Assembly (NCBI GenBank): GCA_946497375.1
Contig: CAMMKE010000006.1
Location: forward strand, 1-30,432
Direction of reading: 5' to 3'
Length of the DNA: 30,432 bases
Origin: an uncultured Mycoplasmatota bacterium
Lineage (GTDB): Bacteria; Bacillota_I; Bacilli_A; RF39; UBA660
Under the pieces are notes generated by a model. The model worked only from the letters and a program-made list of their open reading frames with translations, was not told the origin of the DNA and did no database searches. Positions 14,689-23,731 of this stretch are shown here, one piece after another. Position 1 is the first letter of the stretch; each line of letters begins with the position of its first letter. A program made the translations under genes and the position numbers.

Positions 14689-14816
14689 AATCCGTTTACT
14701 TTATTTCGTAATATTTCAAAAGCAACGCATTAGAAATAAAACTACATAAAGTATTAATTTTTAAATTGCTATCGCCACTTTCATTGAACTAAGTTCAACA
14801 AAACGTGCCACGCATT

Positions 14817-16743
<1,927 letters not shown>

Positions 16744-16803
16744 CTTAAATAACAAATATAAATTTTTTTAATCATATAGAAAGTTCTCCTTTATTGGTGT
16801 ATT

Positions 16804-16832
16804 ACTATATATTTTTATTTATAATTTGTCAA
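16804..16832 (-). promoter_or_regulatory. Promoter for the leader peptide/recombinase, TTGACA-17-TATAGT
   Basis: Perfect -35 TTGACA (16827-16832) and TATAGT (16804-16809) with 17 bases between, on the minus strand. It starts transcription about 20 bases before the leader ORF, just after the 93-aa gene ends. Confidence 0.8.
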
Positions 16833-16840
16833 TTACATAT

Positions 16841-17122
16841 TTATGTAATAGTTTTAGTCTTAATATAATCTTCTAATTGGGATAATTTAATCTTATTAGA
16901 TAAATTTTCGATAAATATGTCATTAGAATAATTAAAGGCAAGAAATGTAGTGTTATTAATGATTATTCTATGTGGTTCAATATAGGTTAAATTTGTTTTA
17001 TCTATTTTCCTAACATTACCATTTATAATGGTGTATTTTACTTTACAAAAATCACATATGAATTCAAGTTTGTTTTTTAACGATTCTTCAACTAAAATTT
17101 CTTCTTTAATAATATTTACCAT
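16841..17122 (-). CDS. Unknown 93-aa protein
   Basis: Small soluble protein, start ATG 17122 behind AAAGGATGG, the same ribosome-site form as the relaxase gene, which suggests it belongs to the element. It has one CxxC pair (ICDFCKVKYTIINGNVRKID, residues about 22-41), then a strand-rich region, HRIIINNTTFLAFNYSNDIF, and an amphipathic C-terminal helix. The single CxxC could bind metal as a dimer. It could be a recombination directionality factor or small regulator, since it lies beside the recombinase at the element edge, but no family is recognised. Confidence 0.55.
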   Translation of the reverse strand: MVNIIKEEILVEESLKNKLEFICDFCKVKYTIINGNVRKIDKTNLTYIEPHRIIINNTTFLAFNYSNDIFIENLSNKIKLSQLEDYIKTKTIT

Positions 17123-17166
17123 AATACCATCCTTTCTTTTTAGAGTAGGATAGTTTCTTATAACAC

Positions 17167-17195
17167 AAAAAAACTAATCCATTTCTGAATTAGTT
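17167..17195 (-). terminator. Terminator after tRNA-Gly
   Basis: AACTAAT (17172-17178) pairs with ATTAGTT (17189-17195); on the minus strand T residues follow. It ends the tRNA transcript. A second small palindrome, CTCGAA-AAG-TTCGAG (17207-17221), lies between it and the tRNA. Confidence 0.75.
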
Positions 17196-17233
17196 ATTTA
17201 TCAAAACTCGAAAAGTTCGAGCACATTTCACTA

Positions 17234-17307
17234 TGGAGCGGATGAGGAGAATCGAACTCCCGTAGTCAGCTTGGAAGGCTGAGGTTCTACCATTAAACTA
17301 CATCCGC
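17234..17307 (-). tRNA. tRNA-Gly (anticodon UCC)
   Basis: 74 bases on the minus strand including an encoded CCA end (17234-17236). Acceptor GCGGATG pairs with CATCCGC, the D-arm has AGTTTAATGGTAGAAC, the anticodon loop is CTTCCAA giving UCC, and the T-arm is GGGAGTTCGATTCTCCT with the TTCGA loop. All arms are intact. The window also encodes glycyl-tRNA synthetase at 28867. Confidence 0.97.
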
Positions 17308-17340
17308 ATAAGTAAACATCAATTTGTATTGACATTTACA

Positions 17341-17369
17341 ATTATATGAAAAGAAAAGGCTATTGTCAA
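17341..17369 (-). promoter_or_regulatory. Consensus promoter of tRNA-Gly, TTGACA-17-TATAAT
   Basis: Both hexamers are perfect and 17 bases apart on the minus strand (-35 at 17364-17369, -10 at 17341-17346). The tRNA begins 33 bases after the -10 box. Confidence 0.9.
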
Positions 17370-17385
17370 CACTTTTTTGTAAATT

Positions 17386-17844
17386 TTATAGTGTGACACT
17401 GATATTTTCTTTTCTTTTGCCGCCACAAATATAATTTATAGGAATGTGATATGTCATCGCTAATAAAACGAGTTTATTAGTTGGTATCCTAGTTTTACCA
17501 TCTTCATAATAAGAATAACTAGATTGTCTAATGTTTAAAACTTTTGCAAATTCTCTTTGTGTTTTCTTTAACTTTAGGCGATATCTTTTAAGTTGATTTC
17601 CAATAAATTCTACACTTATATCTTTTTCATAGATGATTTCTCTTTTATCAGAAGTTAAGTTAAGCATATATTCTATGTTAGTATGAAAATATCTTGCTAG
17701 TTCTACTAACTTCTCTATTGGAAAATTCACATCACCTAATTCCCACATAGCGTAGGTAGTTCTTTTAACGCCAAGAATTTTAGCAACGTCTATTTGTTTT
17801 AAATCATGATCTTCTCTTAAATCTCTAATTTTCCCAAACTGCAT
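17386..17844 (-). CDS. Regulator with two XRE-type helix-turn-helix domains
   Basis: About 152 aa made of two tandem Cro/CI-type domains. The first (about 3-60) reads IRDLREDHDLKQIDVAKIL with recognition helix VKRTTYAMWELGDVNFP and IEKLVELARYFHTNIEYML. The second (about 79-143) reads LKRYRLKLKKTQREFAKVL, IRQSSYSYYEDGKTRIP and NKLVLLAMTYHIPINYI. Both keep the typical second-helix Gln and recognition-helix Ser/Thr-x-Y pattern, so both should bind DNA. Start ATG 17844 is chosen because AAGGTGG lies just upstream; 17862 has none. The gene is divergent from the bacteriocin exporter, with 120 bases between, and is the obvious candidate for its control. Confidence 0.85.
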   Translation of the reverse strand: MQFGKIRDLREDHDLKQIDVAKILGVKRTTYAMWELGDVNFPIEKLVELARYFHTNIEYMLNLTSDKREIIYEKDISVEFIGNQLKRYRLKLKKTQREFAKVLNIRQSSYSYYEDGKTRIPTNKLVLLAMTYHIPINYICGGKRKENISVTL

Positions 17845-17965
17845 CTTTACCACCTTAACCATATTTTATTACAGTCATTTAAATATTAAGAGATTTGTCA
17901 AAATAACTGATAAACAAAAATTTTTGGAGCAAAAAAATAGATATTGTTAATTATTATAATAGGAG

Positions 17966-20059
17966 GTGTTAATAATAAAAAGATTAAAATTAGTTTCGCA
18001 GGAATCAACTTATGACTGTGGGGTTTCCTGCCTGCTCATGGTGGCTAAATATTATAATTGTAATGTTTCAAAGGACTACTTAGAAAGAGTTAGTGAGACT
18101 ATCTATGATGGGACAACGATGTATGGACTTAGGGAAGTTCTTTTGTCCCTTGGCTTTGATGCTTATGGTAAGAAGGGTAATGTCAGGGATATACCTAAAT
18201 TATCACTTCCTGTAATTGCCCATATAAAGATAGATGATAAGAAAAATCTCTATCACTATGTAGTAATTACCAATATCACTGATAAGAGAGTTATTATTAA
18301 AGACCCTAGTAATCTTATTAAGTCTCTTTCCATAGATGAGTTTAATAAGATATCGACAGGTAATTATCTTTTTGTTAAGAAAACAGCTAGTATTAAGAGA
18401 TTTGTAAAGGTTAAAACTATTAAAAATGAGATACTTAAGTTAATAACTAGTAACAAAAATATTCTTGTTTTAATGATAATCTCTATAATACTTAGTATTA
18501 GTCTTGAACTATTGAATTTGTTTTCTTTAAAGATAATTATTAATAATGCTTTAACAGTTAAATCTACTTATAATTTAGTAGTTTTACTCCTTATCTTTCT
18601 TTACCTTTTAGTATTAAAGACTTTTTATGCCTATTTTATACAGCTTATTACGATGAAACTTACAAAGAAATTTAGTTATCAGTTAAAACTTAATTTAACT
18701 AAACAGTTATTATCACTTCCTAATTTATACTATCAAACTAAGGAAAGGGGGATTATTATATCTTTGTTTAACGATATTGATACTTTTGCTGATTCATTAT
18801 TAAGTGGGGTATTAACATTTATTAATAGTATTATCATCTTGGTGTTTATCTATTTATTCTTTTTAAGCTTATCAAACTCTTTAGCTTTAATTCTTATAAT
18901 TAGTAGTATTATTTTACTTATATTTATTTATTCTCAGAAGAGATTAAGTACTAGGTTGTTATCTAAATATTATAAAGTTAGAGATAATTATAATAGTAAG
19001 TTACAGCAGGTAGTAGTTAATAATGATAAGATTAAAGGCCTACATTTAGAAGAGGTGATGTTTAAGAGGACTAGAAAAGTAACAGATACTTTAGAAGATG
19101 AAAGTTATAGAGTAAGTAGATATAGTGAAGTTATAAGAAATATCTTAAGCTTGCTAGAAGGTGCTATCTATTTGTTAGTTTTAGGAGTAGGAGGAATTCT
19201 TTTAATAACAACAACTAAAATAAGTTTAGCGACATTTTTACTACTCGAAGGTTTTATCTTTATGGGCTTAAAGAATGTAGAAAACTTAGTTTTAATTATA
19301 TTAAAATATCAGAATGCTAGAAAAATAAAGATGAGATTAGATGATATCTTTAATTATGAGAAGGAATTGCTATTACCTTTTCCTAATTCTAATTACCTTA
19401 CTAAAAATATGGATATAACTATATCTAATTTATACTTTAAATATAGAGATAATCTTGTACTTAATAATATTAATATGAAGATTATGTCAGGGGATAAAGT
19501 ATTTATTTATGGAGATTCTGGTAGTGGAAAAAGTACTCTTGTTAAATTATTAGGGAGATTCTTACCACTGTCGTTTGGAAATATTAAACTTGGTAATATT
19601 GACTTAACTCATTATAATCTTGCGGACCTTAGAAATATTGTTACTTATGTTTCTAATAAAGAGATGTTTAGTAATACTAATATTAAAGATAATATTTATT
19701 TATCTAGAAAGCCTTATTTTAATCAAAATACACTTTTGTCTATTACAGGAGTAAAGAAGTTATTTAACGATAAGAACTATAGTCTTGATACTATTCTTTT
19801 AGAAGATGGGGAAAATATTAGTATGGGGGAAAGGTCAAGAATAAATCTTGCTCAAGCTTTGTTTAAGCCTAGTTATATTTATATATTAGATGAATGTCTT
19901 AGTAATGTTGATGTTGCTTTAGAACGAGAGATATTGAAAAATATTATAAATTACTATCAAGATAAGATAATTATTTATATTTCTCATCGTCTTAATAATA
20001 AAGATTTGTTTAATAGAGTATTTTATTTAGAGAAAGGTAAATGTCATGAAGAATTATAA
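17966..20059 (+). CDS. Peptidase-containing ABC exporter (C39 peptidase, PCAT type)
   Basis: About 697 aa counted from the GTG. Residues 4-140 are a C39 double-glycine peptidase: Q12, catalytic C18 in YDCGVSC, H97 in YHYVVI, D113 in KDPS. A membrane region with about six helices follows (160-440), then an ABC ATPase: Walker A GDSGSGKS (516-523), an unusual signature ISMGERSR in place of LSGGQ, Walker B YIYILDE and switch ISHRL. It would cut leaders after Gly-Gly and export the peptides. Start is uncertain: the GTG overlaps the AGGAGG ribosome site (17961-17966), while an ATA at 17975, 8 bases after that site, gives the expected MKRLKLVSQ beginning. It overlaps the next gene by 14 bases. Confidence 0.9.
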   Translation: MLIIKRLKLVSQESTYDCGVSCLLMVAKYYNCNVSKDYLERVSETIYDGTTMYGLREVLLSLGFDAYGKKGNVRDIPKLSLPVIAHIKIDDKKNLYHYVVITNITDKRVIIKDPSNLIKSLSIDEFNKISTGNYLFVKKTASIKRFVKVKTIKNEILKLITSNKNILVLMIISIILSISLELLNLFSLKIIINNALTVKSTYNLVVLLLIFLYLLVLKTFYAYFIQLITMKLTKKFSYQLKLNLTKQLLSLPNLYYQTKERGIIISLFNDIDTFADSLLSGVLTFINSIIILVFIYLFFLSLSNSLALILIISSIILLIFIYSQKRLSTRLLSKYYKVRDNYNSKLQQVVVNNDKIKGLHLEEVMFKRTRKVTDTLEDESYRVSRYSEVIRNILSLLEGAIYLLVLGVGGILLITTTKISLATFLLLEGFIFMGLKNVENLVLIILKYQNARKIKMRLDDIFNYEKELLLPFPNSNYLTKNMDITISNLYFKYRDNLVLNNINMKIMSGDKVFIYGDSGSGKSTLVKLLGRFLPLSFGNIKLGNIDLTHYNLADLRNIVTYVSNKEMFSNTNIKDNIYLSRKPYFNQNTLLSITGVKKLFNDKNYSLDTILLEDGENISMGERSRINLAQALFKPSYIYILDECLSNVDVALEREILKNIINYYQDKIIIYISHRLNNKDLFNRVFYLEKGKCHEEL

Positions 20060-20426
20060 GAAGAAAGGAATGCTTTTAGTATTTATAACTGTTGTTTTTC
20101 TTTTAACTATAGTGTTCTTTTATCTGTTAGTCTCTATTAAACTATGGACTTATAATTCTGTTAGTATCTTAAATATAGATGATGATGTTATTACTGTTTT
20201 TACTACTTTAGACTTAGAATTGTTTGAAGATAATAACTTCTTCTATTATGATACTTTGAAATATAACTATAAAATAAATAGCAAAGATAATTTTGAAGAG
20301 GGGGTTATCTTAACTTTAGAATTAGAAAAGTCTTTTAAATTAGTTAATGATGATATGATAATACTTTTACCTAATAAACGGGTGATGATACTTAGTTTGA
20401 TAATAGATAGTTGGAGGGTAAAATGA
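20046..20426 (+). CDS. Small membrane accessory protein of the exporter
   Basis: 126 aa: basic start MKNYKKKG, one hydrophobic helix at about 9-33 (LLVFITVVFLLTIVFFYLLVSIKLW), then an 90-residue outside domain rich in strands (VSILNIDDDVITVFTTLDLE; VILTLELEKSFKLVNDDMIILLP). The topology is that of an exporter accessory (membrane fusion) protein, but it is much shorter than HlyD-type partners, which have about 400 residues and coiled coils. I see no known family. The start overlaps the transporter gene, and its TGA overlaps the ATG of the first peptide gene, so all are translationally coupled. Confidence 0.65.
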   Translation: MKNYKKKGMLLVFITVVFLLTIVFFYLLVSIKLWTYNSVSILNIDDDVITVFTTLDLELFEDNNFFYYDTLKYNYKINSKDNFEEGVILTLELEKSFKLVNDDMIILLPNKRVMILSLIIDSWRVK

Positions 20427-20578
20427 AAGAATTAACAAAAAATGAAATGAAGAATATTAATGGGGGAGCGACTATTTCTGCTGCTGTTATTGGAATTGGG
20501 GTATCTATAATTATTTCCTTTGTGGTGGGAGTAATTAGTGGCTTTACTAATCCAGAACCATGTGGAGGAGGTGATTAA
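20423..20578 (+). CDS. Double-glycine leader bacteriocin-like peptide A
   Basis: 51 aa. Leader MKELTKNEMKNINGG (15 aa) has the hydrophobic spacing and Gly-Gly end read by C39 peptidases. The 36-aa mature part starts ATISAAVIGIGVSIIISF, is strongly hydrophobic with small residues and a GxxxG-like rhythm, and ends FTNPEPCGGGD with one Cys. This suggests a membrane-inserting class II bacteriocin or half of a two-peptide one. The start is overlapped by the stop of the accessory gene (ATGA), with GGAGGG before it. The exporter upstream has the matching peptidase. Antimicrobial activity is inferred; a signalling role is possible. Confidence 0.8.
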   Translation: MKELTKNEMKNINGGATISAAVIGIGVSIIISFVVGVISGFTNPEPCGGGD

Positions 20579-20579
20579 A

Positions 20580-20750
20580 ATGAAAGATTTATCAGTTAAA
20601 GAGTTAAAAAAAATTAAAGGAGGTTTTTCTTTAACATCAACTGCTATTAAATATGTAGGAGACTTAATTGAAATATTAATATTAGCAGGAAGAAAGTTAG
20701 GAAGTTCTCTTAGAAGAATAGGGAGTGGTGATATATGTCCCTTAGAGTAA
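20580..20750 (+). CDS. Double-glycine leader bacteriocin-like peptide B
   Basis: 56 aa. Leader MKDLSVKELKKIKGG is clearly parallel to that of peptide A. The 41-aa mature part, beginning FSLTSTAIKYVGDLIEILIL, is an amphipathic, net-positive helix (RKLGSSLRRIG) ending SGDICPLE with one Cys, a complement to the hydrophobic peptide A. The start at 20580 follows GGAGGAGGTG in the end of gene A and one base after its stop. The earlier in-frame ATG at 20538 lies in gene A and would spoil the leader. The pair fits a two-peptide bacteriocin; the single Cys in each could allow an inter-peptide disulfide. Confidence 0.8.
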   Translation: MKDLSVKELKKIKGGFSLTSTAIKYVGDLIEILILAGRKLGSSLRRIGSGDICPLE

Positions 20751-20854
20751 AGAGACTTATAAGATTAGTAGGTTTTAGCTTACTTAACGTTATATTAGTC
20801 CTTACTTTTTATAATTTTGGTCTATTTTTAGGAGAAATGTTACAAAAAATGTAA
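20735..20854 (+). CDS. 39-aa membrane protein, candidate immunity protein
   Basis: Starts inside the end of peptide gene B (ATG 20735) with GGGAG nine bases before it. The sequence opens with a basic stretch, MSLRVKRLIRLVG, followed by one hydrophobic helix (FSLLNVILVLTFYNFGLFLG) and EMLQKM. Small cationic one-helix proteins next to class II bacteriocin genes often confer self-immunity. The overlap and ribosome site support translation; with so short a chain the role is an inference. Confidence 0.55.
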   Translation: MSLRVKRLIRLVGFSLLNVILVLTFYNFGLFLGEMLQKM

Positions 20855-20871
20855 AAAATGTCAAAAAAATG

Positions 20872-20901
20872 TTGTACTTTAAATGTTCTTAGTGTTATAA
20901 T
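20872..20901 (+). promoter_or_regulatory. rpsU promoter, TTGTAC-18-TATAAT
   Basis: TTGTAC (20872-20877) and perfect TATAAT (20896-20901) separated by 18 bases, ahead of a strong AGGGAGGG ribosome site. Separates housekeeping genes from the peptide cluster. Confidence 0.8.
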
Positions 20902-20937
20902 CAGTTGTAGTAAAACGTGAAGGGAGGGATAATAGCA

Positions 20938-21141
20938 ATGGCACAGGTAACTGTAAAAAACGGTAATCTTGATGGAGCGATTAAAAGATATAAACAAAAA
21001 TTAGCTCGTAGTGGTGTCCCTTCTGAAGCAAAGAAGCATGATGCTTATGATAAACCAGGAGTAAGAAGAAGAAAGGCTAAGAAAGAAGCCATTAAGAATG
21101 CTCGTAAAAATGAACGTAAGAGAAGAAGAGAAAGAGATTAA
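20938..21141 (+). CDS. rpsU: 30S ribosomal protein S21
   Basis: 67 aa, highly basic. The S21 pattern is visible: a short strand (VTVKNGNLDGAIKRYKQKLARSGV), then the helix with SEAKKHDAYDKPGVRRRKAKKEA and an Arg/Lys-rich end RKNERKRRRERD. S21 sits in the small-subunit platform near the anti-Shine-Dalgarno end of 16S rRNA. Start ATG 20938 follows AGGGAGGG; the in-frame GTG at 20917 is upstream of that site. It has its own promoter and terminator; downstream yqfC-yqfD is the usual order in Firmicutes. Confidence 0.95.
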   Translation: MAQVTVKNGNLDGAIKRYKQKLARSGVPSEAKKHDAYDKPGVRRRKAKKEAIKNARKNERKRRRERD

Positions 21142-21159
21142 TCTTTCTTTTCTTTTTTT
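21126..21159 (+). terminator. Terminator overlapping the end of rpsU
   Basis: GAAAGA (21130-21135) with TCTTTC (21142-21147), extended by further A-T and G-T pairs, then a T-rich run. The stop codon is in the loop. Confidence 0.65.
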
Positions 21160-21195
21160 TCGTTTAAAAACATAAAATGCTATAGGTGAAGTTTT

Positions 21196-21438
21196 ATGGC
21201 TTATAATTATTTAAGAAACTTTTTAGATCCTGTAGATTTTCATATTGATATATATGATAAGAAAATTCATATTACTAATTATCTTAAAATCCTAACACTT
21301 GGTAGTAATAAAATAATTATAAAAGCTAAATCTTGTAAGATAACATTAGAAGGAAAAGATTTTTCTTTAAATAAGTTAGCAGATAGGGAGCTATTAATAT
21401 TAGGCAGATTAGATAACTTGGAGATTAAATATGAGTAG
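21196..21438 (+). CDS. yqfC: YabP/YqfC-family sporulation protein
   Basis: 80 aa, a compact strand-rich domain: FHIDIYDKKIHITNYLKILTLGSNKIIIKAKSCKITLEGKDFSLNKLADRELLILGRLDNLEIKYE in pattern, matching the YabP/YqfC family over its whole length. In Bacillus, yqfC and yqfD are under mother-cell sigma-E and are needed for efficient sporulation. It overlaps yqfD by 8 bases, as in other Firmicutes. Presence of the pair hints at an endospore-forming ancestry; no sigma-E promoter could be confirmed here. Confidence 0.85.
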   Translation: MAYNYLRNFLDPVDFHIDIYDKKIHITNYLKILTLGSNKIIIKAKSCKITLEGKDFSLNKLADRELLILGRLDNLEIKYE

Positions 21439-22609
21439 TTATATATTAAAAATATCTGGTAAGAGAATAGATACCTTTTTAATGTTATTAGTTAGATTTA
21501 GTATTAATTTTAAGATGCTTAATAGAGGAAGAGACTTTATTATAATAGAAGTCTTAGAAGAAGATTATGATAATCTTTTAAAGATTAGTACTACTTATAA
21601 AATAGAGATAGTTAAAAGAAAGGGACTTCTTAATGTAGTTCATTTTATTAAGACTAGAAAGTTTTTTGTAGTAATGGTTTTACTTGGGGTTCTTTTCTTT
21701 AATCTTCTTACTAATATAGTCTTTTCTATTAAAGTAATTGATACTGATAGTGAGTTAAGAGAGATAATACTTACGGATTTAGAAGAGTTAGGACTTAGAA
21801 AATATAATTTTAAGATAAGTTATAAAGAAAAAGAGAAGATGGAAGAAGCGATACTCAAAAAAGAAAAAGATATACTAGAGTGGATAGAGATAGAAGAAGT
21901 AGGTGTTAGTTATGAGGTTAAACTTATTAGAAGAGTTAAATATGATATTAAAAAAGAGACAGAGCCTCGGGATATTATTGCTAAGAAAACAGGGCTAATT
22001 ACAAGGGTTGAAGCAGAGAGTGGAGAAGTTGTTACTAAGAAGAATGCTTATGTTAAGAAAGGTGACACTTTAATAAGTGGTCTTATTAGAAATAATGGTA
22101 ATATTGTTAGTAAAGTAAGAGCGGAAGGAAGAGTATATGCAGAAGTTTGGTATAAAGTAGCACTTTCTTTGCCACTTACTTATCATGAAGAGATGAAAAC
22201 TGGTAATAATAAAAATGTACTTGAAATTAGTTTTTTAAGTGATGACATTGCTATTACAGATTTTTCAAAATATAAACATTCAAAAGATATAAAAAAAATT
22301 CTTTATAAACATCCTTTGTTACCTATTAGTATTAATTTAACGAAAAAGGAAGAGGTTAAGACTACTGATATAGACTTTAGTGAAAATTATGAAGAGAATA
22401 TAAAACCGTTAGCAGTGGAGAAGTTAAAAAATAAATTAGGCAATGATATTAAAATACTTTCTGAAAAAGTTTTGAAAAGAGAGGAAAATACTGATAGAAT
22501 AGATATAGAAATATTTTTTAAAGTAGAAGAAGATATTACTAGTTATAAATCTTTAAAAGACTTTAATATTGAAGAAGAAAATAATAAATTAGAGGAAGAT
22601 GTTAACTAG
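21431..22609 (+). CDS. yqfD: Sporulation protein YqfD
   Basis: 392 aa. A cytosolic N-terminal domain (about 1-73) with the YqfD pattern FLMLLVRFSINFKMLNRG, one membrane helix at about 75-97 (KFFVVMVLLGVLFFNLLTNIVF), then a large outside domain with repeated strands: LEWIEIEEVGVSYEVKLIRRV, ARKTGLITRVEAESGEVVTKK-like barrel strands, and VRAEGRVYAEVWYKVALSLPL. The ATG lies in the last codons of yqfC (coupled translation). Usual length is near 390-400, so it is complete. The phoH gene that normally follows is missing here and a VanZ-like gene takes its place. Confidence 0.9.
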   Translation: MSSYILKISGKRIDTFLMLLVRFSINFKMLNRGRDFIIIEVLEEDYDNLLKISTTYKIEIVKRKGLLNVVHFIKTRKFFVVMVLLGVLFFNLLTNIVFSIKVIDTDSELREIILTDLEELGLRKYNFKISYKEKEKMEEAILKKEKDILEWIEIEEVGVSYEVKLIRRVKYDIKKETEPRDIIAKKTGLITRVEAESGEVVTKKNAYVKKGDTLISGLIRNNGNIVSKVRAEGRVYAEVWYKVALSLPLTYHEEMKTGNNKNVLEISFLSDDIAITDFSKYKHSKDIKKILYKHPLLPISINLTKKEEVKTTDIDFSENYEENIKPLAVEKLKNKLGNDIKILSEKVLKREENTDRIDIEIFFKVEEDITSYKSLKDFNIEEENNKLEEDVN

Positions 22610-22628
22610 AAGAGGGAAAGTGATATAA

Positions 22629-23228
22629 ATGTTTACAAGTTTAAGTCATACTATTGGTAATGTTTTTGAATTTAGTCTACCAATGATAATAATATCAGTA
22701 GTGGTTGCAATTACTTTAAGAGTTGCTGATATAGTTAAAAATAAAAGAGAGTTTTGTTTTTATAAAGAATTGATTGCTTTATCATTTATCATTTATATAC
22801 TATGTTTGTTCCAAGTAGTTACTTTTCAAGATAATAATAATATTTCTAGTAATAATTTGATTCCTTTTAGAGAGATGTTTAGATATGATTTAGGAAGTAG
22901 ATTATTTTTAAAGAATGTTTTGGGTAATATTATTATGTTTTTACCATATGGTTTCTTTACTAGTTACTTTTTAAAAGAAAAAAAATTATTGCCAATATTC
23001 ATACTAATAGCAGTTGCATCTTTAACAATTGAGTCTACTCAGTTAATGATAGGTAGAGTTTTTGATATAGATGATATTTTGTTAAATATAGTAGGAGGAA
23101 TATTAGGTCATTATTTATATATTGTTATTTTGAAGATAGGAGATATGTGTCCTAGGGTATTACAAAGAGAGTGGTTTTTGAATTTAGTGTCTATTATTCT
23201 TTTAGTGGGATTAATAACATTACTTTAA
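22629..23228 (+). CDS. VanZ-family membrane protein
   Basis: 199 aa with about five membrane helices (about 16-32, 44-62, 93-113, 118-138, 148-165, 180-198). The VanZ core reads NLIPFREMF, then FLKNVLGNIIMFLPYGFF and ESTQLMIGRVFDIDDILLNIVGGILGHYL, with the conserved N-x-x-x-F-x-P-x-G and D-x-D-D-x-x-x-N motifs. VanZ-like proteins are linked to low-level teicoplanin tolerance or to envelope functions; no vancomycin cluster is here, so resistance should not be inferred. It is inserted between yqfD (20 bases upstream) and ybeY. Confidence 0.88.
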   Translation: MFTSLSHTIGNVFEFSLPMIIISVVVAITLRVADIVKNKREFCFYKELIALSFIIYILCLFQVVTFQDNNNISSNNLIPFREMFRYDLGSRLFLKNVLGNIIMFLPYGFFTSYFLKEKKLLPIFILIAVASLTIESTQLMIGRVFDIDDILLNIVGGILGHYLYIVILKIGDMCPRVLQREWFLNLVSIILLVGLITLL

Positions 23229-23281
23229 AAACTTCTTTTTTTATGATATATTATAGGCATTAGAAAGGACTGGTGTTTAAT

Positions 23282-23731
23282 TTGAATGAGGTTACTATCT
23301 ATAATGAGACAGATGAAGAGTTTCCTTATGAGGAGATAATAGAAAAGGTTATTAATAAGGCTTTCGAAATTGAAAGATTAAAAAAGGCAAGTTGTAGTAT
23401 AATAATTGTAGATAACTCTTATATTCATAAATTAAATAAAGAATATAGGGAGATTGATAGGGTAACTGATGTTATTAGTTTTGCTCTAGAAGATGAGAAA
23501 AGTATGGTTATTCCTGATGGGACAAGATTATTGGGAGATATTTATATTTGTTTAGAGAAAGCGAAGGAACAAGCGAAGGAATATGGACATTCTTTGGAGA
23601 GAGAACTATGTTTTTTAGCAGTTCATGGGCTTTATCATTTGTTAGGTTATGATCATGAGACTGAAGAAGAGGCAGAAGTTATGTTTAAAAAACAAGAGGA
23701 GGTTTTAAAAGTATATGGCATCACCAGATAG
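23282..23731 (+). CDS. ybeY: Endoribonuclease YbeY
   Basis: About 149 aa. The zinc site HGLYHLLGYDH (three His) is intact, preceded by the conserved NKEYREIDRVTDVISFAL and LLGDIYICLEKAKEQA, with the Ser/Arg region for RNA contact. YbeY takes part in 16S rRNA 3'-end processing and ribosome quality control. The start is uncertain: GTG at 23273 overlaps the AAAGGACTGGTG ribosome site, so TTG at 23282 is preferred; the difference is three residues outside the fold. Overlaps the next gene by 17 bases. Confidence 0.93.
   Translation: MNEVTIYNETDEEFPYEEIIEKVINKAFEIERLKKASCSIIIVDNSYIHKLNKEYREIDRVTDVISFALEDEKSMVIPDGTRLLGDIYICLEKAKEQAKEYGHSLERELCFLAVHGLYHLLGYDHETEEEAEVMFKKQEEVLKVYGITR

Noticed and set aside
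17943..17960. ATTGTTAATTATTATA before the exporter also occurs in the retron leader (near 11248-11263), as a possible shared operator.
   Set aside because: Sixteen bases of nearly pure A+T are expected by chance a few times in a window of this composition.
22629..23228. VanZ-like gene as evidence of glycopeptide resistance.
   Set aside because: No vanA/H/X/R/S-type neighbours; VanZ-family proteins are widespread without resistance.
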